From Viscum album (lineage: Eukaryota; Streptophyta; Magnoliopsida; Santalales; Viscaceae): 64,000 nucleotides of DNA. The position numbers and the translations under genes were made by a program. Within the stretch, counting starts at the first letter, position 1. Each line of letters opens with the position of its first letter. Location: positions 2,123,706,024 to 2,123,770,023 of the forward strand of contig OY728122.1 of assembly GCA_963277665.1 (NCBI GenBank), in the 5' to 3' direction. This document shows, in pieces, positions 49,737-61,940 of this stretch. The notes below the pieces were generated by a model. The model was not told the origin of the DNA. It ran no database searches and was given only the letters and a program-made list of their open reading frames with translations.

Positions 49737-50199
49737 TGTACTTAAAAGTCCAACCTCGTCTTTCTAGCCAGAATCTTTTTTAAATAAATTTCCCACCAAC
49801 CCTAAGACACAAAATCATTTGAAACATTTATTAAATCCCTCATTATTGAATTCATTTTCATGTTTCATGCTGTGGAGAAATGTGAATTTTCACAAACCAA
49901 TGCAAATACATGCGATTTTCAAGTATGAGCATAACTCTATATTCAATTTCTCTTGAGTGAAGAGCGACATAAAACTCAATGTAAGGTAGGTTTTGATTGG
50001 GCCATGGATTGATTTATGATGTTGAAAATTTTTTAATGATTTAAATTAAAATTAAAGATAATTGTTTTTCATTGATGATACATGATGGAATTCTATTTTG
50101 GATAAGATCATTGATATTTTCTCACTTTGGATTGTTGTGTGGATTTTGATTTGGATGTAAGATGATTATTCAGGAGTGTAATGTTTAAGTGTAGGGGAG
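49737..50199 (+). other. remainder of the fourth retroelement internal region
   Basis: Continues the sequence interrupted by the CACTA element. It ends in the purine tract AAGTGTAGGGGAG at 50187-50199, immediately before an LTR start. Adding the two sides gives about 2.95 kb, close to the 3.14 kb of units 1-3. Confidence 0.65.
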
Positions 50200-51360
50200 T
50201 GATTAAGCTCACATTTTCATATAATTTATACTGTAAATCATTTTTTATAATCCCACTATAGTGTTATTGTATGGGTAATTGTCATATTGTTAGGTTTTAA
50301 TGGTAATTTGAGCTTAAATGCAAAAATGTCCTAATTCTTCAATTTTAACAGATTGTTATCATAGGGGTATTTTTGTCTTTTCTCATAAAATATATGTCCA
50401 AATATTGTGATTAAAATTTTTTAGACTCCTTATTTAATTTTCTCCAATTTTTTCTTTTGGATCGGGAGCTAATTCGGTCATCTAAAGAGCCTAAAAATTC
50501 ATTGATGTTGGCGGTTTTTTTGGGAGGACTGCATGGACCCCACTTCCATAACAGAAACCCAATTCAGTCTACACACCTCAAATTTAGTTGATTCTAATTA
50601 GAGGTCCATGAGGACTCAATGGGGCATTCACGCAATAAATTTCATGGCATTCAGAATCTGTCAGACTGATGAAAGTTTATAATTGTATTCAGAAGAGTTA
50701 TTTATAATATATGGAATAACTTTAACACTGTAATTCTATTAGTCAATACAACATTGAACTTTTAGTTACTCCATATGGTCATAAGCCTTCAAGTTCTAGG
50801 TGTCTGAATTTGTTACAAAAAATTCAACAATATGGCCATTTAAAGATCAAAATACAGTTGTGGGGAGCTTGACTATAAATACCAAGTCATTTGAATAGCG
50901 TCGAGATATTCTATTACATTCTCCCTCAAATATTTTTGAATATTTCTTAGCATGAATATATTTATCTTAGTCCTTTGTAATTATTTAGAGATATTTGTTC
51001 TAATGAAACCTTGTTAGGTTTTCCCCTTAAGAAATTTTATAATTGTAACTTTTTCCGATCATTGTATCTACCATGGGCTTCCATGGGTATGAAGACAAAT
51101 ATTTTGGTCCATCGGATCAAGGGATTATGGGGATATTAAGACATATTGGATCCTTGTATTGAGGGATTCCTGGGATAGGAATACAAATCTATTCCAATTA
51201 TCATATTAAGTTATTTCCATGGTAATGAAAGACAGACTTGATTTTAAGTATAAAACAATGGATAGATTTAGTCTCAGTTATAGAATACCTTTCTATTAAG
51301 GTTAAAAGTGTTATCTATTAATATTTTTAAATTAATTCGTTGTTTTTATGTTATTTTATT
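50200..51360 (+). repeat. LTR6, a different LTR type ending the fourth unit
   Basis: Begins TGATTAAGCTC directly after a purine tract. Contains a TATA box (TATAAAT, 50874-50880) about 670 bp in, then a leader. It does not align with LTR1-5 beyond the first bases and general plan. The right boundary is uncertain and may be cut by the copia element. Confidence 0.5.
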
Positions 51361-51784
51361 ACTTGTTGTTTAAAATTTTTTATATTCCGCTGCACATTTA
51401 ATACAAAGTGAGTAATATTATTCATCATTCTATTGTATTTGCTTTAACTGTATTAATATAATTATAATAATAACAATATATTTATTTAATTGTATACATC
51501 GTGATTAATATTCTTGTTCTCTTATAAATCATATCCATAGTGATTACAATTTTCACTCTAATTTAATCAGACCATATCCAGGTGTTGAATTTATGACTGT
51601 TAATAATAATGAGGCTTGAGTTTGATAACCTACTTAAAGAGGCCTTGGTTTTTTAGTTAAAGTATTATAAACTAATTTTTTTAAATAAAATTCACTCCCC
51701 CCCCCCTCTTGTAATTATTTATATTATAATAATATTCATATGATCCTACAATCAGAATTATAGATATATTGATCCAATAATTCC
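51361..51784 (+). other. junction and probable 5' LTR remnant or leader of the copia element
   Basis: Contains TTCCGCTGCAC at about 51386 and a C-run followed by CTCTTGTAATTATT (51704-51720), phrases often found near the end of copia LTRs and just before their primer sites. No clean LTR start or target duplication was found. Confidence 0.35.
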
Positions 51785-51796
51785 TATCAGAGCTGG
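51785..51796 (+). other. copia primer-binding site (initiator tRNA-Met type)
   Basis: TATCAGAGCTGG matches the usual TGGTATCAGAGC copia site, with the first bases changed. Confidence 0.75.
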
Positions 51797-51919
51797 TTTC
51801 TACTACGATAGCTTGCTGAGTTTTTACTTCTTTAATTATTGTAGTTTTTTAAGGTTTTGATATAATCTATTGTTACACAAATTTTTATCTTTTTAAAATT
51901 ATTTTCTTAGGTTTTAAAG

Positions 51920-54900
51920 ATGGTAGGAATGAATTTTGGTTCAATAGAAAATCTCAATCCAAACAGACCACCTATCTTTGATGGTGCTCATTTTGAGTAC
52001 TAGAGGGATAGGATAAAGACTTTTGTTGTCAACACAGGAGTTGAAAATTTTTTTATTCTTATTGGAGATTATAAAATTACTAATGAGGAATTAATTACTT
52101 TCACCCATCAATAAATATAGGAATATTAGTTAAACTACAGAGTAAAGAATATTTTGTTATGTTCTATGATAAGAAGAATTTATAATTATATTTATTCTTA
52201 TGATCCTTCCAATAGTATATGGAAAAATCTTGATATTACACCTTTTCATACATCTAAAATTGTTTAGAATTTAAGACCAATGATTAGAGCTAATTATCAA
52301 GACTTTTACTTATTATCGAGAAAATATATTGCAAAAATGAATCATATATTAATGACTATTATAAAAAAATTAAAATCCATTGGTGAGAAAGGACTTGATG
52401 ATGATATCCTTGTGAAAAGATGATAGATATCATTCCCAGTGAGTGGGAATATAAGATAACATCATTTTATGAGACTAGAAAGTTAAATAATATTACCTTG
52501 GATGATCTTATTGGAACCATTATACAATATGAGGGGAGGATTAAGATATATAATGATAAATATAAAAAGGAAAATGGTGGTGTTTCCTTTACAAAAATAA
52601 CTACCTTTCCTTCTAAAGTACAATCTACTGAAAAAGTTGTTAGGTATTTAAGAAAAAATAAAGTAGTACTTCAGTTGGATTCAACTATTTGTAAACATTA
52701 TAAGAATGAATTGGTTAATCCAGCTAGAAGGATGAATAAAATTGTAGGAAAGAAAGATTCTCAATACTGTAAAAAAAGGCTATAACGATATAAGTGAAAA
52801 TAAAGATGAAGTCACTTATTATGAATGCAATAAATCAAAACATATCAGACAATATTTTCCAAATATGAAGAGTAAATATAAAAAGGATAGTAATTTAAAA
52901 AGGAATGATCAAAAATATTACAAATAAAAAAGGCAAGAAAGTGTTGAAAGTTGATGACAGATGGAGTTATAGTGGAGAAAATTCTTCTAATAATTCTTCA
53001 GATAATGAAATTTCTATTTAGAGTAACATAGTCCTTTTTGAAAATGTACCTTGATTTAATCAATGTTTCAAAGATAAGGTACAAATAGTTGACAATCATA
53101 CTAACATGTCTTTAAGTGATAATTATCCGGATGAGAATGATTCTACATATTTTAATGAATAATATTACTCAGTAGAAGATAATTATCTTCCTTCTTATGA
53201 TAAAGTTTCATGATTTTAAAATTTTCATGAGAATGAAAATTATAAATTTTTAAAAAACATGATAATACCAAGGTAAAACTTTCAAAGGAAAATTTAAGAA
53301 TAAATATTTTGAAAAATGATATATCAGATCTTTCAAAATATCTTGATAAGACAATTTCTAAGAAATTAAAAATTTATAAAGATTTTGAAAAATTAATTTA
53401 TAAGGAAAATATTTTGGAAACTAAACTTAATTATAAAACTAATACTAATGAGGATAAATATTTAGTGGTAAAACTAAAATATGAAATCATTAGTTATATA
53501 AAACATTTATTAAACTTCCCCACTAGAAATTAATGTTTTGATAAAATGTATTTACAAATATTTTCTCATGGTAATGGCTTTGGAATGGGTTATACATATG
53601 AAACCCCTATTTTTAGTTAAAAATACTTTTTTCCAAAAAATGCTCATTTTTTCTATAAATTTCAAAGTGGTGGTCATTAAAGAAAAAATTAATCATTAAA
53701 AAAAGATAAATCCCTTAGATTTCACAAATCCAATTTTTCAACACAAATTTTGATTCCTAAATTTTTGTTTTCTAACATTACCGAACCAAGAAGGTTTGGG
53801 TGCTGAAAAGAAAATATTTTTGTTTTGAGGAAAACCAATAAAGTACCAAAAAAACTATATGGTACATAAATAGTGGGTTTTCTAAAACATGATTGGAAAT
53901 AAATACTTCTTCTAGTATATTATCAAGATAAAGGGAGGTGAATTAACTTTTATATATAATTATCAAGAATCGATTATCGATATAGGTAATATTGTTCTTC
54001 TTGTAAAAGCACTAATTTTAACAATTTTGTTTGTTAAATGTTTTAAGAATAACATTATAATCATAATTAAATTATGTGATGAAGGTTACCATGTGATATT
54101 TAGGAATGACAAATGTTTACTACATATTTCCAAGGATGAATTTATTCTTTCTCCCAATCTGTATGAGAATGTTTACACACTTAACTGAGAAGAACTAAGG
54201 AGTCAGGACTTACCTTGACTTAGTGTAATGAAAGATCATCTTGGTTATGGAATAGAAGGGTAGTACACTAAAACCTAATACACTTATCTAAATTGACAAA
54301 GAAAGGACTTTTTAAGGATCTAGAGGAATTTAGGTTTGACACTTCAAAAGTTTGTGACCCTTGTCAATACAGTAAGCAACATAAGTCAAGTTTTAAATTT
54401 TTTAGTGAAGATTCAACTTCTGAGGATTTATAGTTAGTTCACATACTCTTATTTGGTCCTAAAAAAACTATAATTATTGGTGTAAAATATGTTGTATACA
54501 TCCTTGTTTATGATTACACTAGATACACAAGGGTTTGTTTTCAGACAAATAAATCTGAAGCCTTTTTTATTTTAAAAATACTTTAGACAAAGTTAAAAAT
54601 GATAAAAAAACTTACCTTGATAAGTATTTGTAGAGATCCTGGTGATAATTTTTAAATTATAATTTTTAAACTTTTTTTAATAATAAAGGTATTGAACATA
54701 ATTTTTAAATACCTAGAACCCCTCAAAAAACTGGTGTAATTGAAATAAGAAATAGAATTCTTCAAGAAATAACTAAAACCATGTTGAGTGAATACTCAAT
54801 TGCTAAAAAAATTAGGCTAAAGAAATTAGTACAGCTTGTTATACTATTAATAGAGTTTTAATTATACATTTTATTAATAATACTCCTTTTATGTTATGTA

Positions 54901-56671
54901 TGGGAATAAAAGAAAAAGTTTCTTACTTCAAAGTATTTAGTTTCAAAGTATTCATCATGAATAAAAAAGATAACTTACATAAATGTGAACCCAAATATAA
55001 TGAAGGACTATTTGTAGGTTATTCTGCTACTTCAAATACTTATAGAGATTTTAATAAAAATTCTTGTACTATTGAGGAAATAGTGCATGTTAATTTTGAT
55101 GAATCAGGTCCTTTTGTTAAACATCCTCAACTAACATCTTTGGATGTTATTTCAAAAACTGTTTTTCAACCTTTGTTCGAAAAATCTTCTCATAAGGAAA
55201 TAACTTAAGAAATAGTTTCTAAAGTTATTTCTCATGAATATTTTTTATCTTTTATTGAATGAGATTCTTTTCAAAACCCAATAAGTTAGTTGTTTATTAG
55301 AAATAATCCTAGTGAGAGTATCATTGGTAATGTAGATCAACTAATTTGGACTAGAAGTTCCTTATGGAATGAAATTGAATATATGGATTTATAATCCCAA
55401 TTTGAATCGATGAATCCTGATGAGGGTTTAAGTGATGAGGATTGGATTAAGGATATGTAATATAAGCTTAATAAATTTCAAAGCAATAATGTCTGGACAA
55501 TAATTGAACGACCTTCATAAACTTCTATAAATGGAGTAAAATGGAATTTTTAGAATTAGTGTGATGAGAATGGAATAATTGTTAGAAATAAAAATAGACT
55601 TGTTGCTAACGGTTATAATCAACAAGAAGTTATAGATTAGAAACAAACATATTTTTTAGTAGAAATAATTGAAGCTATTTGAATACTTATAGCCTTTATA
55701 TCATTCTTTAATTTAAAAATTTTTCAAAGGGATGTGAAGTGTGCTTTTCTTAATAGATATGTTCGAGGAGAAGTTTATGTTAAACAACCTCCTAGTTTTG
55801 AAAATAAAAACATCCTGAATACATTTATAAACATACCAAAGATTTATATAGACTTAAACAATCCCCTAGAGTGTTGTATTATAGGTTAACATGATTTTTT
55901 TTAAAAACCCAATTATTGAGGGAGCTGTGAAACCAATTGCTTTTATAAATTTAGTAAGTAACAATATTATGATTGTTCAGATTTATTTTTTGACATTATC
56001 TTCATACCAAATAAAAAATATTTAATAGATTCTTTTATGGATATTATTAAATTTGTGTTTGATATGAGTATGAAGGGTGAGTTAACATATTTTCTTGGTT
56101 TTCAAATTTCACAAAAATTAGAATGAACTTTTATATCTCAACATAATTATATAAAATATATTATTAAGAAATTGGGATAGAAAAATACTAAAAGTATTAG
56201 TACTCTAATAACTACCTAAAATACTTTATATCTTCATTAGGCTGGTTAATGAGTTGATCAAATGATTTTTAGGGGTATTATAGGAATTTTAATTTACTTA
56301 ACTACTACTCATTCAGATTTTATTATTTTCTATACACCTATTTCCAAGATATCAATAAAATTTAAAGGAACCCCATTTAAAAATAGTAAAACCAATTTTT
56401 CATTATATTAAAGTAACAATGGATTTAAGACTTTTATACTTCTATAAATGTTTTTGAATTAAAAAAAAATTGGATGCTGACTTTGGTGGTTGTAGAATGG
56501 ATAGGAAAATTACATCTGGAACTTGTCATTTCTTAGAAGATTATTTAGTTTCTTGGTCATGTATGCAACAAAAATCAATATAACTTTCCACTGTTGAAGC
56601 TGAATATGTGGCAGCTGGAAGTTGTTGTACTCAAGTGCTTTGGATTCAATACACACTCATTTATAAGGGTT
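51920..56671 (+). pseudogene. decayed Sirevirus-like Ty1/copia gag-pol, left part
   Basis: Starts at an ATG 135 bp after the primer site. Order of remnants: Gag N-terminus (FGSIENLNPNRPPIFDGA), UBN2-type Gag region (IIPSEWEYKI, LIQYEGR-like) at 52420-52560, a zinc knuckle with first and last Cys lost (about 52815-52860), protease with the Asp of the DSG motif now Asn (53869-53877), pre-integrase region, integrase (FGPKKTIIIG, YDYTRYTRVC; first catalytic Asp apparently lost), and copia RT with the YVDD box disrupted near 55985. RNase H begins at about 56530 (STVEAEYVAAGSCCTQVLW). Many stops and frameshifts occur throughout, several of the Trp-to-stop type. Not functional. Confidence 0.85.
56667..56671 (+). 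repeat. left duplication GGGTT of the nested insertion
   Basis: GGGTT recurs at 58613-58617. The copia RNase H frame reads through from one copy to the other if the intervening DNA is left out. Confidence 0.6.
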
Positions 56672-58612
56672 GGTGTCCTGAGAACCAACCGTTTTGTACT
56701 TTGATTACATGAATGTTCATTTATTGTATATTGTTCATTATTCTGCATGACTATAATACAATAATGTCCTGGAATATTTGCTGCATTAATAAGGTCATGG
56801 CATATCCCCACTATGATGAGAACCTTGAAATTCTATAAAAATATTCTTAAATAAAGTTCTGTAGTTGGATGACATACTATGATAGGACACATAGTATACA
56901 TACCGTCATGTGCAAGTACTCATAAGAAGACGAGACTCTCTCTCATGGAGTTCGCACTTGGTAATCTCCAAGATGGTAGATTATGAGAACAGACTCGCTT
57001 GTAGTAATTCTTCAAGTCTTGGTGTCATCAGACATTACTATCTGCGAGCATGTGTAATGGTCCTTATACTATAATATTATCATTAACTCGTGTCATGACT
57101 AGTGCACTTAGATTTGCTGACGAAAATCGTCATGAAGACAGTTGGTTGGAAGTAGGGTACATTGGGTGTGTCACGAATGACATGTTGTTAATGGATAAGT
57201 TGAGGAAGGATTTGTCCCTTACATATTTATAGAAGTAGATATCTTGGGCCCTTTTATTGAAATAGAACTATCGAACAAATTCCATGGTCATGGTGTCACG
57301 ACGAGTTTATTTCTGGAAGTCAAAGAATGACAGATCAAGCATATAGGTTTATGAAACTACCATGAAACCTTATTGATGAGATATTGAGACAAAGGGATTA
57401 ATTTACACAGTAAGCGTTCATATGAGGTGATACTTCAATGTAGCGTCAACTTCTTTCTCTTGGGTGGCTTGACCCGTTGCTAGATAGTAATCTTGGACTT
57501 TAAGAAAGCCCGCCTAATTACAACGAGAAAGAGGCCTAGAGGGTCACACACTAAGTGTATTCAAGTATCTCCAGTAGAATAAAGATTATTCCCATACGTA
57601 GTTTAATAATTATTCAAGTAGACCTAAATCATTTTAATGTTAGAGGAATAATAATATAAAACAAGTACACGCCGTGTATCAATGATTACAGGCCGTGTAG
57701 TTTTATTTTGAAAACAAGTACACGCCGTGTAGTTTTCATTTTGGAAAAAGAAATGAATAAATGAAAAAAAGATATACATGTCGTGCACATTTAATGTACA
57801 CTCCGTGTAGTTTTCAATGAAAAACAAGTACATGCAGTGTATTTATGATTGCACGCCGTGTAGTTTTTCCAGACAGGATTTTGAGGAAATATCATTTTAT
57901 TAAATGGTATTTATTATAATCAGTGTGGGAGTATGTCAAGGAATTAATGACTCAACATGGGGTTTTCAAAATATTTAATGAAATAAATAAAACGTGTAAC
58001 ACGTTTATTTATTGTCATAACTATACAACCTCAAACCTGATTATAAATATTCTCACAACCCCAACTCTTTTCCTAAGACTAGAGAATCGTTGTGCACAAC
58101 AATTCTGGAGAATTATTTCAAGGCCAAAAGAATCTCTTCCTCCAAGAACACTCTCAAGACCAAGAGAGATCCTCTGCTATCGGATCAAGATGATCTAAGG
58201 CGGACAACTCAAGAAAAGTTTTCTCCATGCTAGCACCCGGAGACTCCTTTGGAGACGTCCAGAGAAACGTGGTGCATGTGTGGATCACCACTAGAGGAAG
58301 TCTACACTTGGCTTATGTGGAGCAATGATGAATCACATCGGAACATGACCAATAACATCAATGAAGAAAGGACACCCAAAAAGGTGCATCTTTTCAATTA
58401 ATTAAATTAATTATAATCAACCTGTAATGATCCAACTTTGTGGTTCTGGGACTTTCCTTTTCTTTGTCTATTTCTGTGATTCGATCCGTGGAGACTAGCG
58501 TTTATCGTCATATGGATCCCGGATTGATCATTGTTAATGACAAAAATCTAAGTGGGCATATCCACCCACGTGCTTCTGTTGTGCCTAGAACCTTCATCAT
58601 TGACCATGGAAT
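56672..58612 (+). mobile_element. 1.94-kb insertion inside the copia RNase H (LTR-type remnant?)
   Basis: The RNase H sequence stops at the codons for LIYKG near 56670 and resumes at FIKTQILCHN near 58617, with GGGTT on both sides. The inserted DNA starts GGTGTCCTGAG. It contains a purine tract (AGTGTGGGAG, about 57922) followed by TGTCAAGG, a TATA-like box (TTATAAATATT, about 58041) and a TTGACCA phrase near its end. These suggest a fragment or solo LTR of another copia element. Its own ends do not form a clear TG...CA pair, so the type is uncertain. Confidence 0.6.
57660..57872 (+). repeat. ACACGCCGTGTAG repeat cluster
   Basis: Six to seven copies or variants of ACACGCCGTGTA, itself a near-palindrome, mostly followed by GTTTT(C/A). 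The copies are spaced 20-60 bp apart just upstream of the purine tract at about 57922. Confidence 0.8.
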
Positions 58613-58870
58613 GGGTTTTATAAAAACTCAAATACTCTGTCATAATGCAAGGGACATTGCTCTAATTAAAAACCCATCACATCACCCTAGTTCTAAACAC
58701 AAATATATAAGACACAATTTCCTTTAGTATTAAACACTTAAAGGAGATATTATTTTAAAATTCATCGTAATGAAAGATCAACTTGATGATATTTTTATAA
58801 AACCTCCTAGTTCTGATAGATTTGAATATGTCAAATAGAATTTAGAAATGATCAACGTAAATAATAATTC
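58613..58870 (+). pseudogene. copia RNase H, right part
   Basis: Continues the RNase H of the copia element after the insertion: ILCHNARDIALIKNPSHH, HKYIRHNFL, then after a stop DDIFIKPPSSDRFEYVK. These match the end of copia RNase H. Stops interrupt it. Confidence 0.8.
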
Positions 58871-59549
58871 ATATCTACTTATTTTTTAAATATATTCTTA
58901 CATTAAGGTACTCCTTTTCATAGGAGGATTACATATGTTTAACATTTAAAAAAATTATTTTTTATTTAAAAACATTTAGTTTTATAAAAATTTAATTTTT
59001 TTCTTAAAAATTTTACGGTAATGAGTTTTACAAACTTGTATTTATTTATAAATTTTTTGGAGTTAGAATCCTCAAAATGGTTCCTCAGACTCGGAAAGTA
59101 TTATAAAATTATCTGAACTCAAGTTTTGTTACAAAGTTTTCAAATTTGAAAAATATCATAATAAAAATTTCTAATAAAACTTTTACAATTATTTTTATTA
59201 AATGAAAGTATCTTAATTAGTTTCCTTTAAAAAAATTATTATTAGGTTTTATATCAAAAAACTTTCATATTCAATAATTCATAATAAAAACTATCATAAT
59301 CACTTTAGTTTACCAAAAAAAAGAATTTCAGGTTATTAATACCAAAAACATTCCTCACTCTGAAAGGTACTTCCCTATTATTTTAGTTTTTTTCACAATC
59401 TTATTATGTTAGTTAATTTATTGTTATTGATGTACTTTTATTTTTTATATAAAGTTTTTTTTCTAAGATTTAAAATTATTTCTTAATCAAATTAATTATC
59501 AATTAGATAAATGTTTTTCAAACATCAAGAGTTAAAAATTAATTAAATG
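58871..59549 (+). other. AT-rich spacer between pol and the env-position ORF
   Basis: No coding sequence recognised. Its position in the copia element matches the spacer that precedes an env-position ORF in some Sireviruses. Confidence 0.4.
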
Positions 59550-60720
59550 TGTCTTCAGATTATCGATAACTTTGTTAATGAAGAAATTGATGGGAATGAA
59601 AAAGAAGAAAAAGAATGAGATAAAGGAGAAAAAGAATGTGAATATGAAGAGTTTGAAGAAGAAGTTAAAGAAGACAAGGATGGTGAAGAAGAAAAGAATA
59701 TGATTAAAATGAATAGGCTAATAAGGAAGAAAATCAATCTGATAAGTCTTCATCAGAATCATCATCGACATCCTCATCAAAATTACCATATAAGGCCAAT
59801 AAAGAAGAGAAGTCGGGTAGTTATAAAAATAATCATCATTGTAATTAGAGGCACAATATTCATCTAAAAAGAGGAAGAAGATCAAAATTCAAAGACAAGG
59901 GTTGATGATAAACCTAACATAGATAATGTGGATATAATGGAAACCTCTAATGACATGGAATTTGATGAAAAAAATGTTTCTAAAAATACATACCAATATG
60001 TTACAGAGATTCCTAAAAAGAAAGAAAAGAAAGAATAAGTTGTATCGAGAAGAACTAAACCTCCTGAGGTCCAATAGGAATAATCAAATTAGGTAGTGAA
60101 AATTTTTTTTGGAAGGATTTAATTATATAGTTAATGTATTTAAGACACATGAAGGACCAATTACATATTTTCAAAACCTTGAATACCGGTGTGAGTTGAT
60201 TCTAGAATGTCATAATGAGAAATCAGAATCAACCAAGGTCCTAACTGATAAAGTGATCCATATTGAATCCAATCTGATAGTTTTTCAAGAATTTTCTTAG
60301 AAACATAGAAAATATTGTAATCAGATGTTAAAATGGTCACATAAAGTTGACACTAATATCAAGGTGCATGATGATCAATTTGATGTTATTAAGGAGTATT
60401 TGGTAGAATCAGAAAATTCTTTCAATGAGTTATCATCTCACATGGATTAAAGGGTGAAGTTTGTGGAATATTTCAAAGATGAAACGGATGATCATACCAA
60501 GGAAGTTTATGTTTTGAAGAAGAAGATCTGAGATTTGCAGCTTCAAATGTCCACACTCTGATCCTGAGAAGATGAAGTTAGCATTATGAGAGAATAAAAC
60601 AAAGAATTGTATAAAAGAGTGCCATTAAAGAAGAGAAATTTGAGAATATTGAGGAACAATAACATGAGTTAAAGACAATAAAATCCTTTTTCAAGACCAG
60701 GATGAAGAAAGATTAAATTT
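59550..60720 (+). pseudogene. decayed env-position ORF of a Sirevirus-like element
   Basis: Follows pol on the same strand. The first 200 bp encode a very acidic Glu/Lys-rich stretch (about 59570-59720). Later comes a basic patch (KKKEKKE, about 60015-60035), then a helical coiled-coil-like stretch (about 60310-60560: WSHKVDTNIKVHDDQFDVIK, then VYVLKKKI). Stops and frameshifts break it throughout. Some Sireviruses carry an extra ORF here with coiled coils; the assignment rests on position and composition, not on a named domain. Confidence 0.5.
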
Positions 60721-60954
60721 CTTTCTTTTGAACTCTTATTTTATATGATTTTCAAAGACATTTGAAATGTTGGTAAAAGATGGATTTACTTTATCAACCA
60801 AATCCAAATTTTTTGAATGTTTTCCAAATACGATTGGTCGAATGTTCTTTCATATTTTTTAGGATAATTAGTTAATTAATTGTATTGTTTTATATATTTG
60901 TTTCCCTTATCTAACATTTCAGGAAGCACCTGACTTTCCTTATTCTTTTTTAAA

Positions 60955-61080
60955 ACCACATAGAAAATGGGAGAAATGATTATAGGGATTAAGTTTTTAC
61001 AAAGGGATTGATGTTTCTTTAAGGGGAATAATATGATCATTTGGGGTAGATATTATCCTAAGGGGGGTCTATTATATTCA
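60955..61080 (+). other. multiple purine tracts at the copia 3' end
   Basis: Four purine-rich tracts in about 120 bp (AAATGGGAGAAA, AAAGGGA, AAGGGGAA, AAGGGGGG). Repeated polypurine tracts of AAAGGGGGAGA type are a known hallmark of Sireviruses. The last one should adjoin the 3' LTR. Confidence 0.55.
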
Positions 61081-61317
61081 ACATCATACACTCCATCATA
61101 ATCAGAATAATTAAAAACTATGGGGATTTAAGGATTAATGATTAACTCTGAATATGAATTACATAAAAGAACATGGACTATAAGTTTTTCAAAGTTATTT
61201 TTTCATTTAATTTTTATGGTTTGTGATTTCCAAAAAGGGGTATATTTTTGAGTTAAAAGTTTTAATTTTTTCTATTACATTCCTTTTTTTAAATAAAAAA
61301 AACTTTCTTAAAAAAAT
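61081..61317. other. possible start of copia 3' LTR, unresolved
   Basis: Follows the last purine tract, but I see no TG start and no match to the sequence before the copia primer site. Confidence 0.3.
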
Positions 61318-61548
61318 GTTTACAAAATTTTTATGTCCTAAGTGTTTTATAAGTTTTTTATAGAAAACATTACCTTTTACCATACTTAGAATAAGTTCTA
61401 AATTATTATGGATATAAAATTTATATTATTCATCATGATTATCGTAACAAGTATGTGTCTGATTAATCAGAATCACCTTTATCATAATTAGAAGTTGGAA
61501 TTTTTTTTCATTTCTATCATACTTAAAAATTCTTAACAATCGTACTGA
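61318..61548 (+). repeat. dispersed repeat, copy B (matches 18766-19023)
   Basis: Same-orientation match to copy A over about 230 bp. The match ends where a CACTA-like terminus begins. Confidence 0.6.
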
Positions 61549-61810
61549 TGCTATAGGAAAACAGAGTCTTAGTGGCAGTTTTTTCGCGGCTGTTTTCAAA
61601 ATCGTCGCTAAATGTTTTTCGATCAAAAAATTAGCGACCTTTTTAAAAACCACTGCTACATGTTTTTAAATTTTTTTTTATAATTGTTGTAAAAAAATCC
61701 AAAAAAATACAATTATTTTTAGCGGTGGTTTTTTAAAAAACACATTCAAATTGCGGCGGTTTTTTAAAACTGCAGTAAAATTAAATAAAAAAACTAAAAA
61801 ATTATTTATT
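61549..61810 (+). mobile_element. fragment of a second DNA transposon (CACTA-like end)
   Basis: Begins GATGCTATAGGAAAACAG, which resembles a mutated CACTATAGGAAAACAG terminus. It then carries several forward and inverted copies of GCGGTTTTT/AGCGAC-type motifs (TTCGCGGCTG, TCGTCGCTAAATG, TTAGCGACC, AGCGGTGGTTTTT, GCGGCGGTTTTT). Such repeats are usual subterminal sequence of plant CACTA elements. No right end or coding part was found. Confidence 0.45.
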
Positions 61811-61940
61811 AAAAAATTATTATATTTTATTTATTATTTAAAAAATAATAAATTTTATTATTTATAATTTTAATTTATTATAACATGTTAATTAATAAGT
61901 ATTTATAATTATTACTTAATAATAACATTAAACTAAAAAC
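61811..61940. repeat. AT-only low-complexity stretch
   Basis: Almost pure A/T with TTTATTA-type repeats. Confidence 0.7.

Noticed and set aside
58440..58727. 95-codon frame as a possible single gene
   Set aside because: Its second half is the copia RNase H tail and its first half is the end of the nested insertion. The frame is a chance fusion across the junction.
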